A stretch of DNA of 5,001 nt, taken from the NCBI GenBank assembly GCA_022360375.1, contig JAKSCW010000206.1, positions 1 through 5,001 on the forward strand, in the 5' to 3' direction. Every line of letters begins with the position of its first letter. Position 1 is the stretch's first letter. Under the pieces are notes generated by a model. The model saw only the letters and a list, made by a program, of their open reading frames with translations, was not told the DNA's origin and made no database searches. This document shows positions 1 through 5,001 of the stretch, one piece after another. A program made the translations under genes and the position numbers. Source of the stretch: Balneolales bacterium. Lineage in GTDB: Bacteria > Bacteroidota > Rhodothermia > Balneolales > Balneolaceae.

Positions 1-530
1 ATAACGGTTGGAACCCCTCCCCAAATGCGCTCGGTAGGGTAGGCATTATCCCTTTCGCCAAGCACCCATCGCGAGGCAAAACCTATTTCTGTCATCCATT
101 CTTCGTAAATGGCGTGGTATTTTTCAGGAAGCTGATTCCCAAAATCGAGGGTAGCTCTTGCCAGGTCTTTTTTGGTAATTTTTCCTTCAGATGCTTCCAG
201 GGCATCAAAAAAAATCATTTTAAAGCGGGTATCATCAGTTATAGTTCCGGCCGGGGGTTCATGATCCCAAACTCCAAAAGGCTCTATAGTCCTCGGGTAA
301 TCACTGAGTTTAAAAAGTGCTCCTAACTCCTCTAAACCTTCAGAGGTGATTTTCTGGTCAGTAGTAGTCCAGAAACTTCGTTCCGGAGCGGCAAACTCAG
401 TAGGCCCACCTGAGGCATCTCCAATCGCAGATCCAATAAGCAATCCATAGATTTTGTCATCAAGGCTGGGTTGGGCGATAAGGGGGGTAGACGAAAGATA
501 TAGTAAAATTGAAAAGAAGAATGTTCTCAT
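1..530 (-). CDS. Exported ADP-ribosylglycohydrolase family protein (DraG/ARH-like), 3' part outside the window
   Basis: The minus strand reads open from an ATG at 530 to the left edge, giving 176 residues of an unfinished protein. Residues 1-19 form a type I signal peptide: Arg-2, a hydrophobic stretch FFFSILLYL, then a cut most likely after Ala-19 (LIA/Q). The mature part begins with the family signature: GLLIGSAIGDASGG at 29-42, Glu-45, and TDDT at 98-101. In characterised ARH3 and DraG enzymes the equivalent Glu, Thr and two Asp bind the active-site metal, so this half of the metal site is intact. WGG at 170-172 also fits the family. The second metal cluster (DxDT-like) should lie beyond the window. 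Family members remove ADP-ribose from proteins or small molecules, usually in the cytoplasm; the signal peptide puts this one in the periplasm or on the surface, so its substrate is unknown. It is transcribed away from the five-gene cluster and has no visible partner here. Confidence 0.88.
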   Translation of the reverse strand, partial: MRTFFFSILLYLSSTPLIAQPSLDDKIYGLLIGSAIGDASGGPTEFAAPERSFWTTTDQKITSEGLEELGALFKLSDYPRTIEPFGVWDHEPPAGTITDDTRFKMIFFDALEASEGKITKKDLARATLDFGNQLPEKYHAIYEEWMTEIGFASRWVLGERDNAYPTERIWGGVPTV

Positions 531-614
531 GAGTAACTATCGAAGGGTGATCTGGAATTCATCTGACTTGAATGCCAATATCTGCTATCTTTTTTGGGAA
601 ATCCATTTTAATTC
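531..614. promoter_or_regulatory. Divergent intergenic region, presumed promoters for both sides
   Basis: These 84 bases separate the ATG of the minus-strand glycohydrolase (530) from the ATG of the flavoprotein (615). Promoters for both directions must lie here unless they sit inside genes. No strong promoter is visible. TTGAAT at 568-573 and TATCTT at 586-591 resemble -35 and -10 boxes but are only 12 bases apart. There is no clean TAnnTTTG box of the Bacteroidota type. A short inverted repeat, ATTCA (557-561) and TGAAT (569-573) with a 7-base spacer, could be an operator but is short enough to arise by chance. The role is inferred from gene layout only. Confidence 0.35.
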
Positions 615-2171
615 ATGCAAAAAGAATTTCAGCTCAGAGTTTTGCCGGAGATAGCCGGCCAACCTGATCAACTTCGGCACTATATTTCCAAAAAAGAACG
701 TATTCCCGAAGTTGATATCCGGCATATCGATATTTTAAAACGTTCCATCGATGCACGGCAAAAGCAAGTTATCATCAACCTGAAAGTGCAGGTATATATC
801 AATGAGGATTTCGAGGAAATTGCAATTCAGCTTCCTGAATATCCAACTGTTTCGAATGCGGAAGAAGTGTTGGTAATAGGGGCAGGGCCTGCCGGATTAT
901 TTGCGGCCCTCCGGCTTATTGAGCTTGGAAAAAAACCGGTTATCCTGGAACGGGGAAAAGATGTGAAAGCCAGGATTGTCGATCTGAAAGGAATCAATGT
1001 GAATCACGTTGTTAACGAGGATTCCAATTATTGTTTTGGGGAAGGAGGTGCCGGTACTTATTCAGATGGAAAGCTATACACGCGCTCTAAAAAGCGGGGA
1101 GATGTTAACCGAATACTCCGGCTTTTGGTGGGTTTTGGTGCGGTGAAGAATATTCTCGTAGAAGCACATCCACACATTGGTACGAATAAGTTGCCTGGAA
1201 TTATTGCCAATATGAGGGAATGCATCAAGGCCCGGGGAGGGGAAATACACTTCAACACCCGCGTTATTGATTTCCTGCTGGAAGGGGATTCTATTCGTGG
1301 AGTAAGGACTAAAGATGGCACAATGTTCAAAGCTTCTAAGGTAATTCTGGCAACGGGGCATTCCGCACGGGATATTTTCAGGCTACTGGTTCAAAAAGGG
1401 ATAGAAATCGAGTTGAAGCCTATTGCAGTTGGCGTTCGGGTTGAACATGCTCAACAGCTTATTGATCAAATTCAATACAGTTGTGAAGATCGGGGGCCCT
1501 ATTTACCACCATCCCCATACAGTATAGTAAAGCAAGTAGATGGCCGAGGGGTCTATTCCTTTTGTATGTGTCCCGGTGGAGTAATTGCCCCATGTGCTAC
1601 CAGCCCTGGAGAAATTGTAACCAATGGCTGGTCTTCTTCGCGAAGAGCACGATCGACGGCAAATTCTGGTATTGTGGTAGAATTACACCCTGAAGACTTC
1701 AAGCCGTTTGAAAAATTTGGGTCTTTGGCAGGTGTTGAATTTCAGAAAATGATTGAGCAGCGAGCCTGGGAGGTGGGTGGAAAAACTCAAACTGCTCCGG
1801 CGCAGCGGCTGGTTGATTTTGTGGATGGAAAGGTTTCCGGTGATTTACCCAAAACTTCATATGCTCCTGGAATCACTACAGTGGAATTGGGGGAGGTTTT
1901 ACCTGATTTTATTCATTCAACTCTTCAAAAAGGATTCAAGGCTTTTGATGAAAGTATGCGGGGATATTTAACTAACAACGCAGTGGTTCATGCCCCGGAA
2001 ACCAGAACATCTTCTCCTGTCAGGATTCCTCGCGACAGGGAAACTTTAGAGCACATTCAAATTAAAGGCTTATTCCCATGTGGGGAAGGGGCCGGATACG
2101 CTGGAGGAATAGTTTCTGCGGCTATTGATGGGGAGAAAGTGGCAAATGCTGCCGTTTTTCTTGCAAATTAG
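615..2171 (+). CDS. FAD-dependent dehydrogenase, COG2509 type (NAD(FAD)-utilizing dehydrogenase)
   Basis: This is a complete 518-residue flavoprotein. An N-terminal region of about 80 residues (LKRSIDARQK at 41-50) precedes the FAD-binding Rossmann fold, as is typical of COG2509 proteins and supports the ATG at 615. The dinucleotide motif is GAGPAG at 89-94, with Glu-112 at the end of the second strand to hold the FAD ribose. Further family signatures are SNYCFGEGGAGTYSDGKLYT (137-156), ATGHSARD (246-253), YSFCMCPGG (314-322) with two cysteines, ETRTSSPVRIPRD near the C-terminus, and the closing FAD motif in GLFPCGEGAGYAGGIVSAA (485-503). No signal peptide or membrane segment is seen, so it should act in the cytoplasm. 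It is an intact redox enzyme by motif, but the family's substrate is not established. It is the first gene of the plus-strand cluster; the next gene begins 12 or 48 bases downstream. No clear Shine-Dalgarno site precedes it. Confidence 0.93.
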   Translation: MQKEFQLRVLPEIAGQPDQLRHYISKKERIPEVDIRHIDILKRSIDARQKQVIINLKVQVYINEDFEEIAIQLPEYPTVSNAEEVLVIGAGPAGLFAALRLIELGKKPVILERGKDVKARIVDLKGINVNHVVNEDSNYCFGEGGAGTYSDGKLYTRSKKRGDVNRILRLLVGFGAVKNILVEAHPHIGTNKLPGIIANMRECIKARGGEIHFNTRVIDFLLEGDSIRGVRTKDGTMFKASKVILATGHSARDIFRLLVQKGIEIELKPIAVGVRVEHAQQLIDQIQYSCEDRGPYLPPSPYSIVKQVDGRGVYSFCMCPGGVIAPCATSPGEIVTNGWSSSRRARSTANSGIVVELHPEDFKPFEKFGSLAGVEFQKMIEQRAWEVGGKTQTAPAQRLVDFVDGKVSGDLPKTSYAPGITTVELGEVLPDFIHSTLQKGFKAFDESMRGYLTNNAVVHAPETRTSSPVRIPRDRETLEHIQIKGLFPCGEGAGYAGGIVSAAIDGEKVANAAVFLAN

Positions 2172-2219
2172 AGGAACAGAATTTTGGAAAATCAAAAGGC
2201 TAAGTTTAGATTTTACCCC

Positions 2220-2978
2220 ATGCATATCAAGGTTTTTGCTTGTTTATTTATGCTGATACTTTCCTGCAAGCATGTAAATGCACAGTGGTGGTTTGGAAAC
2301 GATTTTGGCCTGGCAGGTTACGATGTGAAAGATGAATGGTTAGGCCCCGGCCGATACGAGAAAATTGTGTGGAACTCCTTTAATACAGCCTTTTATTATG
2401 TAGGTGAATCTGCTTTTTTTACGGTTCGCTATGGCCAGAGGAATACAGAACTGGAATCCGGTAATAATACTGAACGTTATGAATTTGACCGCATGTATTT
2501 GCAGAGTTATGCACTAGATATAGAATACCTGAGAAAGCTTGCTCAACTTCCTTTTCAGATAGATGGATTTATTGGTGTAGGAAACAACGCACATTTTACT
2601 TACATGGACCAAAGTTTCAGGCAAGCTGGTACTTCGGTAGGCGGTGGACAGGAATCCCATGAAATGTCTATTGCGAATATATCGGTACTGGGGTTTCTAC
2701 AGCGCCCATGGAAAAAGCATATTTTTCAATATAAATTTGGAATTGCTGCATTTGGCTATGGAACACGTCCGGAGAATTTTGGGAACGAGTTTAACTTTAA
2801 ATTTTTCGGTTTTGGTGAATATGTACAATTTCAAAATTCTGTAACGGGGTTTATAAGACTCTCTGAGTTTTTTGTGATTAAACCTGAATATCGGTTAAGA
2901 TACACACGTTATTCAGACCCTTTACCATTGCAGTTTTTACAACAATCATTTTATGTGGGGCTGTATGTAAAAATATGA
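2220..2978 (+). CDS. Exported hypothetical protein, probable outer-membrane beta-barrel
   Basis: From ATG 2220 this encodes 252 residues. The first 21 make a compact signal peptide: Lys-4, the hydrophobic core VFACLFMLIL, and a cut most likely after Ala-21 (VNA/QWW). Cys-16 in ILSC might instead be a lipobox. The mature protein is rich in aromatic residues and glycine in short alternating stretches, such as AFYYVGESAFFTVRYG, FGIAAFGYG and SFYVGLYVKI at the very end, with no long hydrophobic helix. This pattern suggests a beta-barrel of perhaps 8-12 strands in the outer membrane, but I recognise no named family. Start choice is uncertain: a TTG at 2184, 36 bases upstream in frame, has AGAGGAA (2170-2176) 7 bases before it and would give 264 residues with a long n-region. 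I prefer ATG 2220 for the normal-sized signal peptide. The 3' end overlaps the next gene by four bases, suggesting coupled translation with the S41 lipoprotein. Confidence 0.75.
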   Translation: MHIKVFACLFMLILSCKHVNAQWWFGNDFGLAGYDVKDEWLGPGRYEKIVWNSFNTAFYYVGESAFFTVRYGQRNTELESGNNTERYEFDRMYLQSYALDIEYLRKLAQLPFQIDGFIGVGNNAHFTYMDQSFRQAGTSVGGGQESHEMSIANISVLGFLQRPWKKHIFQYKFGIAAFGYGTRPENFGNEFNFKFFGFGEYVQFQNSVTGFIRLSEFFVIKPEYRLRYTRYSDPLPLQFLQQSFYVGLYVKI

Positions 2979-3988
2979 TGCATAAACTGTACATAATCTT
3001 GCTTGTTTTTGCGACATTAAGTTGCGACATACTCTTCTTTGAAGATACCGGTAACACACCGCTTGAAACGTATGATGCTTTTTACCAAGAAGTGGACAGG
3101 CATTTTTCTTTTTTTCCCTACCTGACCGAAGATTTTGATTCCGCATATACTGCTAACCGGGTTGAGTTAGAGAATTATCCCGATGATGAACGCTTAGTTG
3201 AGGTTCTTTCTGAATTAGTAGATTTTTTAAAAGACGGACATACCAATGTATTTACAGAGTCCAATACGCTTAGTTATACAGGTTGGTACAGCTCGTTTCC
3301 TCTAAATCAGCTCCCGGATATCTCAAAGTATTTTTCTTCTTATGTTGTTAAAAACAATACTCTTGAATATGGCTTGCTTGCCGGTGAAGATATAGGTTAC
3401 ATAAGAATCAGAACGTTCAGTGGTTCCTTACCCACTTCGTACTACTCAGACATTGACCAAGTGCTGAGTGCTTTGAGTAATACGGATGGCATTGTAATCG
3501 ATGTTCGCTCAAATGGAGGTGGGCATTCTAACAATGCGGATTTGATAACTTCAAGATTTAATGACGCATCCCGGTTTGCATTTCGAAGCAGACTAAGAAC
3601 CGGGGAAAATCGTACAGAGTTTTCAGGTTGGTGGGAAAAATATACAGAGGTACATGAAGAGAATCGATATTTAAAACCTGTAGTTGTTTTAACGAATCGC
3701 TTAAGCTTTAGTTCAACAGAATGGTTTGTAGCGAGTATGAGAACCATTCCACATGTAACGGTTTTGGGCGATACTACAGGGGGAGGAAGTGGCAACCCGG
3801 TTGTAAGGCAACTACCAAATGGCTGGACTATGCGGGTTTCAAATTCTCAGAAGGAACTTCCTGAAGGTCGGGACTATCAATATTCCGGGATTTATCCGGA
3901 TATTCCTGTCTGGATAACCCCGGATGATGAGCGTTCTGGAAATGATACCATTCTGGAAGCAGCTATTGATTTTTTAAATGAACAGTAA
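2975..3988 (+). CDS. S41 family peptidase, lipoprotein, no PDZ domain
   Basis: This 337-residue protein starts with a lipoprotein signal: Lys-4, hydrophobic LYIILLVFATL, then Leu-Ser-Cys with Cys-17 as the lipidated residue, so it is probably membrane-anchored and faces the periplasm or the surface. S41 (tricorn/C-terminal processing peptidase) signatures follow in order: LKDGHT (85-90), GYIRIRTF (141-148), DGIVIDVRSNGGG (171-183), SFSSTEW (244-250), and GDTTGGGSGNP (265-275) ahead of GIYPD (305-309). By family pattern Ser-246 is the likely nucleophile, with Glu-249 three residues on, and His-89 is a candidate catalytic His as in tricorn. The third catalytic residue cannot be fixed by eye. 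Only 51 residues separate His-89 from the core strand at 141, too few for a PDZ domain, unlike Prc/CtpA proteases. The start is ATGATG at 2975-2980; the first ATG overlaps the upstream TGA. The barrel protein just upstream may be a partner or substrate, which is inference from position. Confidence 0.9.
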   Translation: MMHKLYIILLVFATLSCDILFFEDTGNTPLETYDAFYQEVDRHFSFFPYLTEDFDSAYTANRVELENYPDDERLVEVLSELVDFLKDGHTNVFTESNTLSYTGWYSSFPLNQLPDISKYFSSYVVKNNTLEYGLLAGEDIGYIRIRTFSGSLPTSYYSDIDQVLSALSNTDGIVIDVRSNGGGHSNNADLITSRFNDASRFAFRSRLRTGENRTEFSGWWEKYTEVHEENRYLKPVVVLTNRLSFSSTEWFVASMRTIPHVTVLGDTTGGGSGNPVVRQLPNGWTMRVSNSQKELPEGRDYQYSGIYPDIPVWITPDDERSGNDTILEAAIDFLNEQ

Positions 3989-3996
3989 AAACCACC

Positions 3997-4443
3997 ATGT
4001 ATATTCTTAAGGCAACGCTTGATGACTTACCTGAATTGAACGATCTCTTTGATCAATACCGTCAGTTCTATAATAAAGCGTCAGATAAAGAAGCGAGTGG
4101 CACCTTCCTCAAGCAAAGATTAAAGAATAATGAATCAGAGATTTACATTGCTCGAAATGAAATGGGAGAGCCTACCGGATTCGTTCAATTGTTTCCAGTT
4201 TTTTCCTCGACTCGTTTAGCCAAATATTGGCTGTTGAACGATTTATTTGTAGATCCTGATCATCGTGGTAAGGGAATTTCAAAGGCGTTAATTGAGCAAG
4301 CCAAAAGACTTTGCCAAGAAACCAATGCCTGCGGAATGTACCTTGAAACAGGAAAAAACAATCATATTGGGAATCAGTTGTACCCTGCAACAGGGTTTAA
4401 ATTGCTGGATTCTGTGAATTTTTATGAGTGGACTACCGATTAA
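3997..4443 (+). CDS. GNAT family N-acetyltransferase
   Basis: This is a complete 148-residue single-domain cytoplasmic protein, a normal size for GNAT enzymes, which transfer an acyl group (usually acetyl from acetyl-CoA) to an amine. The N-terminus (YILKATLDDLPELNDLFDQY) is the usual first strand and helix. Motif A is LNDLFVDPDHRGKGISKAL (80-98); the acyl-CoA pyrophosphate loop Arg-90 to Ser-95 matches R-x-x-G-x-G/A except that Ser replaces the final small residue. Motif B has LETGKNNHIGNQLY (116-129), with Tyr-129 in the position of the usual general acid, followed by the typical TGF. The acceptor cannot be predicted: relatives act on proteins, polyamines, antibiotics or small metabolites. 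The ATG lies 8 bases after the S41 stop without a Shine-Dalgarno site. The glycosyltransferase follows about 27 bases downstream in the same frame, so the genes are probably co-transcribed. Confidence 0.92.
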   Translation: MYILKATLDDLPELNDLFDQYRQFYNKASDKEASGTFLKQRLKNNESEIYIARNEMGEPTGFVQLFPVFSSTRLAKYWLLNDLFVDPDHRGKGISKALIEQAKRLCQETNACGMYLETGKNNHIGNQLYPATGFKLLDSVNFYEWTTD

Positions 4444-4470
4444 CTCATTGTCAAAATCTCTTTAGATTCT

Positions 4471-5001
4471 ATAAATATCGTCCTTTTGGAACCATTCTTC
4501 TCAGGATCACATCAGCAATGGGCAGAAGGATTGAAAAAGTATTCCCGACACAACATCGAAATTTTAAGTCTGCCTGGAAGACACTGGAAATGGAGAATGC
4601 ATGGAGGAGCTGTTTCACTTGCTGAGAGGTTCAACCGGATGAATGGTATCCCGGACCTTATTCTGGGTACTTCCATGCTCGATTTTAGCACTTTTTTAGG
4701 GCTCACCAAGGAAAAATCCGTTGGTATTCCAACGGCGATTTATTTTCATGAGAATCAACTTACGTATCCGTGGTCACCGCAGGATCGTGACGTAAAACAT
4801 AAACGAGATAATCACTATGCATTTATAAACTACACTTCGGCACTTGTTGCAGATAAAGTGTTTTTTAATTCTAAGTATCACCGAACCTCATTTTTGAATG
4901 CTTTACCAAAGTTTCTGAACCAGTTTCCTGATCGACAGGATAAACACAAAATCGGGGAGCTTGAAGCTAAGAGCGAAGTGATGTATTTGGGGATGGACTT
5001 A
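4471..5001 (+). CDS. tRNA-queuosine alpha-mannosyltransferase-like glycosyltransferase (QTMAN/GTDC1, DUF3524), 3' part outside the window
   Basis: The frame from 4471 to the right edge gives 177 residues matching the N-terminal domain of the QTMAN/GTDC1 family (formerly DUF3524). Recognisable motifs are EPFFSGSHQQW (7-17), LPGRHWKWR (34-42), GTSMLDF (66-72), YFHENQLTYP (91-100) and ALVADKVFFNSKYH (124-137). Human QTMAN adds mannose from GDP-mannose to queuosine at position 34 of tRNA-Asp; the bacterial protein is expected to glycosylate queuosine-tRNA or something similar, which is inference. The C-terminal GT4-like sugar-nucleotide domain should lie outside the window. The start is odd: the frame is open back to the acetyltransferase stop (4441-4443) but holds no ATG, GTG or TTG before 4486. 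ATA at 4471 stands where the family normally begins (x-N-I-V-L-L-E-P); ATT 4447 is another option. TTG 4486 would remove most of the first Rossmann strand. A one-base deletion in the A-run 4453-4456 would instead link ATG 4424 or TTG 4448 to this frame. Confidence 0.85.
   Translation, partial: MNIVLLEPFFSGSHQQWAEGLKKYSRHNIEILSLPGRHWKWRMHGGAVSLAERFNRMNGIPDLILGTSMLDFSTFLGLTKEKSVGIPTAIYFHENQLTYPWSPQDRDVKHKRDNHYAFINYTSALVADKVFFNSKYHRTSFLNALPKFLNQFPDRQDKHKIGELEAKSEVMYLGMDL

Noticed and set aside
568..591. Sigma-70-like boxes TTGAAT and TATCTT
   Set aside because: The spacer is only 12 bases instead of about 17, and the likely host phylum uses different promoter boxes, so it is not called as a separate promoter.
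454..654. Plus-strand open frame across the glycohydrolase start and the divergent spacer
   Set aside because: It runs antisense to the convincing signal peptide and family motif region on the minus strand and overlaps the flavoprotein start in another frame. Its translation has no recognisable features.
1058..1361. Minus-strand open frames inside the flavoprotein gene
   Set aside because: They are antisense to a region with strong FAD-family motifs and show no domain signal.
2263..2270. Possible lipobox (ILSC) in the barrel-like protein
   Set aside because: The residues before the Cys fit poorly, and a better type I cut site (VNA/Q) follows directly. Left as a remark in the gene entry.
3991..3999. 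ACCACCATG before the acetyltransferase, resembling a eukaryotic Kozak context
   Set aside because: This is chance in a bacterial operon; all surrounding genes are bacterial and closely packed.
4428..4625. Open frame starting at GTG 4428 over the acetyltransferase end and the next gene
   Set aside because: The QTMAN motifs lie in a different frame across the same bases, so this is a shadow. I checked whether it could supply the missing start by a frameshift; it would need a two-base change, whereas ATG 4424 would need only one.

Overview
The window looks like ordinary chromosomal DNA from a Gram-negative bacterium of the Bacteroidota/Balneolota/Rhodothermota group. This is tentative and inferred from style. 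GC content is moderate, most genes have no clear Shine-Dalgarno sequence, signal peptides end in Ala-Gln, one lipoprotein carries a Leu-Ser-Cys lipobox, and there is an outer-membrane-barrel-like protein. No RNA gene, mobile element, CRISPR array, long repeat or convincing terminator was seen.

Layout: positions 530 to 1 (minus strand) hold the first 176 residues of an exported ADP-ribosylglycohydrolase (DraG/ARH fold) that runs off the left edge. An 84-base divergent spacer (531-614) separates it from five tightly packed plus-strand genes. These are a COG2509-type FAD-dependent dehydrogenase (615-2171), an unrecognised exported protein that looks like an outer-membrane beta-barrel (2220-2978, or from TTG 2184), a lipoprotein S41-family serine peptidase without a PDZ domain (2975-3988, overlapping the previous gene in an ATGA junction), a GNAT acetyltransferase (3997-4443), and the start of a glycosyltransferase closely resembling tRNA-queuosine mannosyltransferase QTMAN/GTDC1 (from about 4471 to the right edge).

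The spacing (overlap of 4 bases, gaps of 8, about 27, and 12 or 48 bases) points to one transcription unit. Its products fall into two parts: an envelope pair (barrel plus surface or periplasmic peptidase) and three cytoplasmic enzymes (flavoprotein, GNAT, tRNA-type glycosyltransferase). I know of no pathway that joins them all.

The most interesting points are the bacterial QTMAN-like gene, its lack of any ATG, GTG or TTG start at the expected place (ATA lies where the family normally starts, or one base is missing from an A-run), and the presence of a signal peptide on an ADP-ribosylglycohydrolase. No clear previously undescribed system is evident.
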